DNA of 5,177 nucleotides, from contig JAGWJU010000104.1 of the NCBI GenBank assembly GCA_028865585.1, positions 1-5,177 on the forward strand, given 5' to 3'. The position numbers and the translations under genes were made by a program. This stretch comes from Elusimicrobiota bacterium. GTDB taxonomy: Bacteria; Elusimicrobiota; Elusimicrobia; UBA1565; UBA9628. Under the pieces are notes generated by a model. It was not told the DNA's origin and ran no database searches. It was given only the letters and a program-made list of their open reading frames with translations. Shown in pieces: positions 1 to 5,177 of this stretch; the first letter of the stretch is position 1, and every line of letters begins with the position of its first letter.

Positions 1-965
1 TGTTCTGCTCGGTCGACAAGGAATCCGTGGTCGAGGCGCCCGACGCCGAGAGCATCTACGAGGTTCCCCTCGATTTTCACCGGCAGGGCTTGGACGAGCA
101 GATCGTCATGCTCCTGCGGCTGCGCACCCACTCTCCCGACTTGGACGCCTGGGAGAAGGTCGTCGCGCGCGTCAAGAAGCCCTTGCGCGAAGCCGTCATC
201 GCCTTAGGCGGCAAGTACACCGAATATAAAGACGCCTACAAGTCCGTGACCGAGGCGCTCGCGCACGCCGGCGCGGCCAACAACGCGCGCGTGCGCCTGG
301 CTTACATCGACACCTCCGCCCCGGACATGGAAAAGCGCCTCGCGGGCGTGCACGGAATCCTGATTCCCGGCGGCTTCGGCGAACGCGGCATCGAGGGCAA
401 AATCCGCCTCGCGAACCTCGCCCGGCGCAAGAAAATCCCCTATTTCGGGCTCTGCCTGGGCCTGCAGATCGCGGTCATCGAGTTCGCGCGCGGCGTTCTG
501 GGGCTCTCGGGCGCCAACTCGACCGAATTCGCGCCGGAAACCAAATATCCCGTCGTGGATCTGCTGCCCGAGCAGAAGGCCGTCAAGGACAAGGGCGCCA
601 CGATGCGCCTGGGCATCTACGAGTGCCGCGTCGAGAAAGGCAGCCTCGCGCACAAGGCCTACGGCCAAACCTCCGTCTCCGAGCGCCACCGCCACCGCTA
701 CGAGGTCAACAACAAGTTCCGCAAGGACTTGGCCGCGGCGGGATTGAAAGCGACCGGCCTCTATCCGGATAAGGATTTGGTCGAAATCGTCGAGCTCGCG
801 GATCACCCGTGGTTTTTGGCGACGCAGTTCCACCCCGAATTCAAAAGCCGACCGGAGGCGCCGCACCCTTTGTTCCGCGACTTCGTGGCCGCGGCCCTGC
901 GCGGCGCGGGCCGGAACGGCACGCGGGCCGGACACGGCCGCGCCAAGGCGGCCGGCCATGTCTAG
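1..965 (+). CDS. pyrG: CTP synthase, C-terminal part (5' end outside window)
   Basis: CTP synthase makes CTP from UTP, ATP and glutamine in the cytoplasm, the last step of de novo pyrimidine nucleotide synthesis. About 320 residues are visible of a protein usually near 540. The frame is open from base 3, and the first visible residues (FCSV) match the end of the family's synthase (amidoligase) domain, so the true start lies upstream. The glutamine amidotransferase domain is complete: the oxyanion-loop motif PGGFGERGIEG lies near 366-400, the nucleophile Cys sits in GLCLGLQ (codon 453-455), and the catalytic His and Glu of FHPEF have codons 831-833 and 837-839. The family signatures ANSTEF, MRLG and ERHRHRYEVNN are also present. 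A short basic tail follows the conserved C-terminus. The stop lies 8 bases inside kdsA, so the two are probably translated in a coupled way. The identification is secure. Confidence 0.97.
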   Translation, partial: FCSVDKESVVEAPDAESIYEVPLDFHRQGLDEQIVMLLRLRTHSPDLDAWEKVVARVKKPLREAVIALGGKYTEYKDAYKSVTEALAHAGAANNARVRLAYIDTSAPDMEKRLAGVHGILIPGGFGERGIEGKIRLANLARRKKIPYFGLCLGLQIAVIEFARGVLGLSGANSTEFAPETKYPVVDLLPEQKAVKDKGATMRLGIYECRVEKGSLAHKAYGQTSVSERHRHRYEVNNKFRKDLAAAGLKATGLYPDKDLVEIVELADHPWFLATQFHPEFKSRPEAPHPLFRDFVAAALRGAGRNGTRAGHGRAKAAGHV

Positions 966-1791
966 CGTCCGCGTTAAGGCCGGCAAGATCGTCTTCGGCA
1001 ATGATTTGCCCGTCTCCTACATCGCGGGGCCCTGCGCGCTCGAATCCGAGAAGCTCCTGCGCCAGGTCGGACGATCTCTCAAGGCGGCGTTCTCCAAGCT
1101 GGGCGGGAGCTTCGTGCTCAAGTCCTCCTACGACAAGGCCAACCGCACCTCGGTTTCCTCCTACCGCGGCCCGGGACCGGAGAAAGGCCTTGAAATCCTC
1201 CGGCGCGTGGGCCGCGAACTGGGCGTGCCGGTCTTGACCGACGTGCACTCTCCCGAGCAGGCGGCCTTGGCCGCCCGCTACGTCGACATCATCCAAGTGC
1301 CGGCCTTTTTGTGCCGGCAGACCGATCTGCTTTTGGCCTGCGGAGAGACCGGCAAGCCCGTCAACATCAAGAAAGGGCAGTTCCTCTCGCCCTGGGACAT
1401 CGTCAACGCCATCAAGAAAATCGAGTCCACCGGCAACCGGCAGATCCTGGTCACCGAGCGCGGCACCACCTTCGGCTACGCCAACTTGGTCGTGGACATG
1501 CGGGGTTTGGAGATCATGCGCGGCTTCGGCTACCCCGTGATTTACGACGCGACGCACTCCGTGCAGCTGCCCGGAGGACTGGGCCACGCGACCGCGGGAG
1601 AGCGCAAGTACGCCGAGCCTCTGGCGCGCGCGGCCGCGGCCGTAGGCGTGGCCGGCATTTTTTTCGAAACGCATCCCAACCCGGACAAGGCCCTTTCCGA
1701 CGGCCCCAACTCGGTCGCGCTCAAAGACGCGCCTAGGCTCATCCGCGCCACCAAGCGCATCGACGCTTTCATCAAGGGGGGAAAATCATGA
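958..1791 (+). CDS. kdsA: 3-deoxy-D-manno-octulosonate 8-phosphate synthase, metal-dependent class
   Basis: KdsA condenses phosphoenolpyruvate with arabinose 5-phosphate to give Kdo 8-phosphate, the first committed step to the Kdo sugar of the LPS inner core; it is cytosolic. The 277 residues are normal length and form one TIM-barrel. Visible family motifs include AGPCALES (23-30), KSSYDKANRTS (55-65), QVPAFLCRQTDLL (113-125), KKGQFLSPWD (138-147), ERGTTFGYANLVVDMR (167-182) and DATHSVQLPGG (197-207). Four residues match the metal ligands known from the Aquifex enzyme: Cys26, His200, Glu237 and Asp248, with the same 37- and 11-residue spacing between the last three. The E. coli metal-independent enzyme has Asn at the Cys position. 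The ATG at 958 overlaps the pyrG end by 8 bases, with a weak AAGG at 945-948 upstream. DAHP synthase is a distant relative, but the motifs favour KdsA clearly. Confidence 0.97.
   Translation: MSSVRVKAGKIVFGNDLPVSYIAGPCALESEKLLRQVGRSLKAAFSKLGGSFVLKSSYDKANRTSVSSYRGPGPEKGLEILRRVGRELGVPVLTDVHSPEQAALAARYVDIIQVPAFLCRQTDLLLACGETGKPVNIKKGQFLSPWDIVNAIKKIESTGNRQILVTERGTTFGYANLVVDMRGLEIMRGFGYPVIYDATHSVQLPGGLGHATAGERKYAEPLARAAAAVGVAGIFFETHPNPDKALSDGPNSVALKDAPRLIRATKRIDAFIKGGKS
1774..1781 (+). promoter_or_regulatory. Shine-Dalgarno-like site for the zinc-ribbon gene
   Basis: A purine run AAGGGGGG lies inside the last codons of kdsA and ends six bases before the ATG at 1788. It is the clearest ribosome-binding-like site in the window. 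It supports the start of the small gene and suggests the gene can recruit ribosomes itself as well as through coupling with kdsA. Confidence 0.5.
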
Positions 1792-2102
1792 GATGCCTCA
1801 ACTGCGGACAAGAGAACAAGGACACCGCCAAGGCCTGCCGCAAGTGCGGCGGAGACTTCACCCTCGCCCCGGCCTGGTTTCCCGATTGGAAGTGGCACGC
1901 CAGAGTGCTGGCCGTCATCTACGCCTGCGTCGTCGTTTTCTACTACGGTGTCTCCTTCCTGTTGCGCAAGCTCCCTCCCCCCTATCAAATCCGGAACATT
2001 CCCGTCGAGATGACGCCGTGGCTTCGGCACGGCCGGAAATTTCTGCCCGACGATCAGTTAAAGCCGCCGCCGCCGTGGCCCCCGCCGGTCGGAAATCCGT
2101 GA
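1788..2102 (+). CDS. Small zinc-ribbon, single-membrane-span protein of unknown function
   Basis: I do not recognise this 104-residue protein as a named family. It opens with a zinc-ribbon-like knuckle pair, CLNC and CRKC, with Cys at residues 3, 6, 17 and 20, which probably binds one zinc ion on the cytoplasmic side. A Trp-rich linker (APAWFPDWKW, 27-36) follows, then one hydrophobic segment at about 39-59 that should span the inner membrane. After it comes PYQIRNIPVEMTPW (65-78) and a proline-rich end (PPPPWPPP, 93-100), probably periplasmic. The start codon shares ATGA with the kdsA stop, and a strong purine run precedes it at 1774-1781. Its stop shares GTGA with the lptC-like start. Wedged between a Kdo gene and LPS-export genes and coupled to both, it may take part in envelope or LPS assembly, but that is inference from position only. 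Coding is supported by the Cys pattern, the ribosome-binding site and the overlaps. Confidence 0.82.
   Translation: MRCLNCGQENKDTAKACRKCGGDFTLAPAWFPDWKWHARVLAVIYACVVVFYYGVSFLLRKLPPPYQIRNIPVEMTPWLRHGRKFLPDDQLKPPPPWPPPVGNP
2063..2087 (+). repeat. Short CCG-rich low-complexity tract in a coding region
   Basis: Four CCG-type triplets and a C5 run lie close together at the 3' end of the zinc-ribbon gene and encode its proline-rich tail. The tract is too short to be a classic slippage switch, but its length could vary between strains. Confidence 0.4.
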
Positions 2103-2620
2103 TCCGGCCGCCGCGAGAGGTTCTAGGCGCCCTGGCCGCCGCGGGCCTGCTTCTATGCGCCTCCGCCTGCCGGCGCGGATCGTCGTCCGCGCCCGAGCAG
2201 CCCCAGCAGACCTTTAAGAACCTCTCCCTGAACCAGTCTAATCAAGGGCAAAAAACATGGAGCCTGGGAACCCCGGCCGCGACTTTCGATCAGGGCCGCC
2301 TCATCGCCGACCTGGCTTCCCCAAAAATGGATTTCTACAAGAACGGCCGGCTCTCCTCGACGCTGACGGCCGACTCCGGCGTCCTTCACACCCAGACCCG
2401 CAACGTGCATTTGGAGGGCCACGTCGTCGCGCGCGCGTTTTCGGACAAGACCGTGCTCAAGACCAGCGCTCTGGACTACTTCGCCAAGACCGGAAAATTC
2501 GTCACGCATGAAAGAGTCGTCATCTCGCGCCCCTCGGGCACGGTCCGAGGCGACGGGATGGAAGCCGACTCCGATTTTTCCCGCATCAAGATTTTCCATC
2601 AGCGGTCCGTCATCCGATGA
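2099..2620 (+). CDS. lptC: LptC-like LPS export protein with lipoprotein-type signal
   Basis: LptC receives LPS from the LptBFG transporter at the inner membrane and passes it to LptA. I place the start at GTG 2099, which overlaps the upstream stop as GTGA. This gives 173 residues (E. coli LptC has about 190). The N-terminus then reads as a short basic region, a hydrophobic core (about 8-23) and a possible lipobox ASAC with Cys24, followed by a Ser/Pro/Gln linker. The rest looks like the LptC beta-jellyroll: MDFYKNGRLSSTLTADSG (77-94), an HLEGHV strand turn (104-109), DYFAKTGKFVTHERVVI (116-132) and GTVRGDGMEAD (137-147). No ATG further in would keep the signal. E. coli LptC is held by a transmembrane helix rather than a lipid, so the anchor here may differ; the hydrophobic core could also serve as a helix. 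The frame is open further upstream, but that part only reads the zinc-ribbon gene out of frame. The immediate lptA-like and lptB neighbours strengthen the call. Confidence 0.87.
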   Translation: MIRPPREVLGALAAAGLLLCASACRRGSSSAPEQPQQTFKNLSLNQSNQGQKTWSLGTPAATFDQGRLIADLASPKMDFYKNGRLSSTLTADSGVLHTQTRNVHLEGHVVARAFSDKTVLKTSALDYFAKTGKFVTHERVVISRPSGTVRGDGMEADSDFSRIKIFHQRSVIR

Positions 2621-3312
2621 GCGCTCTTTTGGCCGCCGCGGCCCTTCTTCTCCTGCGCGCCGCGCCGCGCGCGTTTGCCGGCGTTGCCGAGCCGGTCGCG
2701 GGCAGCATGGTTCAAAGCCGGGAGTGGATCGTCCACCGCGGCCCGCGCGAATCGGAGGAGTTCAAGGGCGACGTCCGCTACCACGCGGGGCCCAGCGTCC
2801 TGCGCGCGGACTGGGCCCTCTACGAACACGATGGAAAGCTTTGGCATTTGAAGGGGCACGTGCGGGCTCGGCGCACGCTTGACTCAGGCGACGTCGTTAC
2901 GGCCGAAGGCGACAAGGCGCTTTACGACGGAATCTCCAAAAAGGGGTGGCTGACCGGCGAAAAGGGCGTTTTGCTCACCCGGCAGCCCGCGGACGGCTCC
3001 GCGCCGGACCACGCCTCCGCGCAGAGGCTCGACTGGCAAGGAGAGGAGCAAGCCGAGCTCTCGGGCGGCGTGCATTCCTACGGCCCGCGCTTGGAGACGT
3101 GGTCCGATCAGGCCCGCTCCCTCGCGGCCGGGCGGGAAACGATTTTTTCCGGAGGCCGCCCGGTCGTGCGCAAGCTTTTCGGAAATTGGACCGGCGCGCT
3201 CAAGGCGGACGAAATCAAGACGTTCGACGATCCCCGCCGCATGTCGGCGGACGGCGGAGTCGTCGGCTGGATCGAGCTGCCTCGAAAACCAGCCCGGGGA
3301 ACGACGCCATGA
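2617..3312 (+). CDS. lptA: Divergent LptA/OstA-like periplasmic LPS transport protein
   Basis: LptA forms the beta-jellyroll bridge that carries LPS across the periplasm from LptC to LptD. This 231-residue protein is longer than E. coli LptA (185). It starts with a hydrophobic signal peptide (about 1-21) and a likely signal peptidase site AFA|G after residue 21; the n-region has no Lys or Arg, which is unusual. The body shows repeating OstA-type strand and turn units: EEFKGDVRYHAG (47-58), LRADWALYEHDGKLWHLKGHV (62-82), VVTAEGDKALYDG (93-105), ELSGGVHSYGPRLETWSDQA (147-166) and LKADEIKTFDD (195-205). It overlaps lptC and lptB by ATGA at each end; I see no good ribosome-binding site, so translation is probably coupled. 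The similarity is structural in pattern rather than in exact motifs, so the lptA name rests partly on its place between lptC and lptB. An LptC-like or LptD N-terminal-like domain is the alternative. Confidence 0.75.
   Translation: MSALLAAAALLLLRAAPRAFAGVAEPVAGSMVQSREWIVHRGPRESEEFKGDVRYHAGPSVLRADWALYEHDGKLWHLKGHVRARRTLDSGDVVTAEGDKALYDGISKKGWLTGEKGVLLTRQPADGSAPDHASAQRLDWQGEEQAELSGGVHSYGPRLETWSDQARSLAAGRETIFSGGRPVVRKLFGNWTGALKADEIKTFDDPRRMSADGGVVGWIELPRKPARGTTP
3296..3300 (+). promoter_or_regulatory. Shine-Dalgarno-like site for lptB
   Basis: GGGGA lies eight bases before the lptB ATG at 3309, inside the end of the lptA-like gene. It supports that ATG as the start rather than any upstream codon in the same open frame, because the frame upstream of 3309 has no ABC-family content. 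Confidence 0.4.
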
Positions 3313-4028
3313 AGCTCATCGCCTCGGAACTGCGCAAGAAATACGGCGAGCGCGAAGTCGTCAAGGGCGTCTCCATCGAGGTCAACTCGGGAGAAATCGT
3401 GGGGCTTTTGGGCCCCAACGGCGCCGGCAAGACCACGACCTTCTACAGCCTGGCGGGCTTCATCCGCCCCGAGTCCGGCCGCATCCTCATCGATTCCGAG
3501 GACGTCACCACGCTGCCGATGTACGAGCGGGCCAGAAAGGGGCTGGGCTACCTCGCCCAGGAGCCGACGGTCTTCCGGGGCCTGACCGTCGAGCAGAACC
3601 TGCGCGCGATTCTGGAGCGCAGCATCACGAGCAAGCTCGAACAGATGCGCCGGGTGAAGGCCCTTTTGGAGGAGTTCGGGCTCTGGAAGCTGCGGCACCA
3701 GAAGGCCTGGAGCCTCTCCGGCGGCGAGAAGCGCCGGCTCGAAATCGCCCGGGCCATGATCAACGAACCCCGCATCATTCTCCTGGACGAACCCTTCGTG
3801 GGCATCGATCCGATCACGGTGAGCGAGCTAAAAGGGATGATTTCGAAGCTGCGCGACCAGGGCATCGGCGTCCTGATCACCGACCACAACGTGCGCGAGA
3901 CCCTGCCCATCATCGAGCGCGCCTACCTCATCTACGACGGCAAGATTCTCGTCGAAGGGACCTCGAAGGATCTGCTCGAGGACTCCGACGCCCGCCGTCT
4001 TTACCTCGGCCGGGACTTCCAGATTTAA
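3309..4028 (+). CDS. lptB: LPS export ABC transporter ATP-binding protein
   Basis: LptB is the cytoplasmic ATPase that, as a dimer with the membrane proteins LptF and LptG, drives extraction of LPS from the inner membrane. The 239 residues match the family length (E. coli 241). All ATPase motifs are intact: Walker A GPNGAGKT (35-42), Q-loop Gln84, signature LSGGE (136-140), Walker B IILLDE with the catalytic Glu161, D-loop GIDP, and switch His193 in TDHNVRETL, a wording typical of LptB. The C-terminal end LYLGRDFQI also matches LptB. The start at ATG 3309 shares ATGA with the lptA-like stop. No rpoN or hpf gene follows, unlike the enterobacterial order; instead the next gene is convergent. 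LptF and LptG are not in the window and must be elsewhere. The ABC-ATPase call is certain and the LptB assignment nearly so. Confidence 0.97.
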   Translation: MKLIASELRKKYGEREVVKGVSIEVNSGEIVGLLGPNGAGKTTTFYSLAGFIRPESGRILIDSEDVTTLPMYERARKGLGYLAQEPTVFRGLTVEQNLRAILERSITSKLEQMRRVKALLEEFGLWKLRHQKAWSLSGGEKRRLEIARAMINEPRIILLDEPFVGIDPITVSELKGMISKLRDQGIGVLITDHNVRETLPIIERAYLIYDGKILVEGTSKDLLEDSDARRLYLGRDFQI

Positions 4029-5177
4029 GGATCGTCCTGCGTCCGCCTCCGGCGGCGCGCATGCCGGTGCGGGCGGCGCCCGCGGCGGAATCGGCGGTCG
4101 GACTCCCTTGGGGACCGGCGTTCGCGCCCTGGCCGGATGAGAAGCACCATGCCGGGCCGGATGAGCCGGGGGTGGCGAATCTTGTTGGTCTCGATGATGC
4201 TGCGCACGGTCGTGTGGTGCAGCCGCGCGATGCGGCCCAAGAAGTCCCCCGGCCGCACGCGGTAGCGGATGAGCGTCGGTCCGGGGTTCCAGTCCTTGAC
4301 CTTGGCCAGCGCGGCCTCGAAGGCGTCCTTGGTCCCCCAGGGAATCCGCAGGGCGAAATTCGGGGCGTCCTTGGGCGTGCACCACGCGCGCAGTTCGGGG
4401 TTGAGCCGGCGGATGACCGCCATGGTCGTCCCGGCGCAACGCGCCGCGATGTCGAGGTCCAGGGCGCGCGGCAGAACCGCCGTGTCGTAGGCCTCCGGAG
4501 TCTCGTAGTGCGGATGCAGGCCGTATTTCGCCGGATTCTCGCCGATAAGCACGCAGGCCTCGAACTTGGGCACGTAGAAGTGCGTCTGCATGGGCAGGGC
4601 GTCGCGGCTGGAGAGCGTGCTGAAGCTCAAGGACCGGCTCGCCAGCATGTCCTGGCCCAAGCCCCCCGCTCCTCGGTTGTAGGCCGCCAGGGCCAGGTCC
4701 CAGTCGCCGAACCACTGGTAGAGATCGTAGAGATAGTTGACCGCGGCCTGGGTCTCTTTTTCCGGAAGATAGCGCTCGTCGTTCCAATAAGTGACCTTCA
4801 AACCGTACTTGCGCGCGGTGCCCGGCATGAACTGCCAGAGGCCGGCCGCGCCCGAACGCGAAAGGGCGTCGTACTTGAACTCGCTCTCGGTCATGACCAA
4901 ATAGAGGAGCTGCGGCGGCAGACCCTTTTTCTTGAGCGCCTTCAAGATCATGTCCCGGTAGAGTCCCGAGCGCGAGAGCGCCTCCTCCACGGAGCGCGGG
5001 CGGCGCTGGGTGTAGATTTGGATGAAGCGCTGGACGATGGGGTTGCTTGGATCGAGCGGGATGGGCTGCATCTTGACGGCCGTCGCGGTCGAGACCACCA
5101 AAGCCTCGGGAGAGACGTCCAAGTCCGGCGCGGCGTCGCCGGCTTGGCCCAGCTCGTCCCAATTGTGGATTTTATAC
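4025..5177 (-). CDS. mltD: MltD-like membrane-bound lytic murein transglycosylase with LysM (N-terminus outside window)
   Basis: Enzymes of this family cleave the MurNAc-GlcNAc bond of peptidoglycan, forming 1,6-anhydro ends, in the periplasm and often tethered to the outer membrane. Visible are 383 residues. An N-terminal helical region (NPIVQRFIQIY, near 5044-5012) leads to a lytic transglycosylase (SLT, GH23) domain. The catalytic Glu is in MTESEF (codon 4888-4886), followed by GAAGLWQFMPGTARKYGL and AAYNRGAG. A linker with the LNPELR motif typical of MltD comes next, then one LysM peptidoglycan-binding module at about 4267-4136. An Arg-rich tail of about 35 residues (16 Arg) ends the protein. 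The frame is open with no stop to base 5177, and no signal peptide is seen after any in-window start (for example TTG 5122 or ATG 5071), so the gene most likely begins outside. It converges on lptB, the stop codons overlapping by four bases. Confidence 0.92.
   Translation of the reverse strand, partial: YKIHNWDELGQAGDAAPDLDVSPEALVVSTATAVKMQPIPLDPSNPIVQRFIQIYTQRRPRSVEEALSRSGLYRDMILKALKKKGLPPQLLYLVMTESEFKYDALSRSGAAGLWQFMPGTARKYGLKVTYWNDERYLPEKETQAAVNYLYDLYQWFGDWDLALAAYNRGAGGLGQDMLASRSLSFSTLSSRDALPMQTHFYVPKFEACVLIGENPAKYGLHPHYETPEAYDTAVLPRALDLDIAARCAGTTMAVIRRLNPELRAWCTPKDAPNFALRIPWGTKDAFEAALAKVKDWNPGPTLIRYRVRPGDFLGRIARLHHTTVRSIIETNKIRHPRLIRPGMVLLIRPGRERRSPRESDRRFRRGRRPHRHARRRRRTQDDP

Noticed and set aside
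204..1001. Long minus-strand open frame opposite pyrG (265 codons)
   Set aside because: It is fully antisense to well-matched pyrG sequence, has no recognisable motifs, and is expected from GC-rich codon bias.
841..1674. Long minus-strand open frame opposite kdsA (277 codons)
   Set aside because: The plus strand encodes an unmistakable KdsA; the antisense translation has low-complexity Arg/Gly composition and no family features.
1793..2098. Upstream open extension of the lptC frame across the zinc-ribbon gene, possibly a frameshift fusion
   Set aside because: The extension only reads the zinc-ribbon gene out of phase, and the GTG at 2099 gives a proper signal sequence. No convincing slippery site with a stimulatory structure was seen, so a fused product is not supported.
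2946..3308. Upstream open extension of the lptB frame within the lptA-like gene
   Set aside because: The extra residues are an Arg-rich shadow of the lptA-like gene; ATG 3309 gives the normal LptB length and has a GGGGA upstream.
4043..4055. Possible terminator hairpin CCGCC-TCC-GGCGG after lptB
   Set aside because: The stem is only five pairs with a three-base loop, no T-run follows, and it lies inside the coding sequence for the Arg-rich tail of the convergent gene.
3828..5162. 444-codon minus-strand open frame in a different phase over the mltD-like gene
   Set aside because: It is longer than the real gene's visible part, but its product is Arg/Pro/Gly-rich with no motifs, whereas the other phase carries the SLT and LysM domains. 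It also runs into lptB.
5169..5177. AT-rich TATAAAAT-like element on the minus strand, possible -10 box
   Set aside because: It is at the window edge inside an open coding frame, no -35 partner can be seen, and a start just downstream would lack a signal peptide.

Overview
The window is a GC-rich piece of the chromosome of a diderm (LPS-making) bacterium. Coding density is essentially 100 percent. Six genes on the plus strand form one tightly packed, translationally coupled cluster, and one gene on the minus strand converges on it. The lineage cannot be fixed from sequence alone. A metal-type KdsA, a pyrG-kdsA-lptC-lptA-lptB order without kdsC/kdsD, and a small zinc-ribbon membrane protein in the middle suggest a non-model diderm such as Elusimicrobiota or a deep proteobacterial relative. 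That placement is a low-confidence guess.

Layout, plus strand. Positions 1-965 hold the C-terminal part of CTP synthase (pyrG, cut by the window edge). Positions 958-1791 hold kdsA (3-deoxy-D-manno-octulosonate 8-phosphate synthase, metal-dependent type). Positions 1788-2102 hold a 104-residue zinc-ribbon plus single-TM protein that I do not recognise. Positions 2099-2620 hold an LptC-like protein starting at GTG with a lipoprotein-like signal. Positions 2617-3312 hold a secreted, divergent LptA/OstA-like protein. Positions 3309-4028 hold LptB, the LPS-export ATPase. Each junction overlaps: 8 bases at pyrG/kdsA, then ATGA, GTGA, ATGA and ATGA.

Minus strand. Positions 5177-4025 hold an MltD-like membrane-bound lytic transglycosylase (SLT domain plus LysM). 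Its reading frame stays open to the right window edge, so its N-terminus is probably outside. It meets lptB tail-to-tail with a 4-base overlap of the stop codons.

How the genes fit together. PyrG makes CTP, which is the co-substrate for activating Kdo to CMP-Kdo. KdsA makes the Kdo precursor. LptC, LptA and LptB belong to the transenvelope machine that carries finished LPS from the inner to the outer membrane. The cluster therefore links inner-core sugar supply with LPS export. The zinc-ribbon membrane protein in the middle is the only member without an assigned role and is the best candidate for something undescribed. I saw no RNA genes, CRISPR array, mobile element, convincing promoter or rho-independent terminator. 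No stretch above 300 bases lacks a gene.
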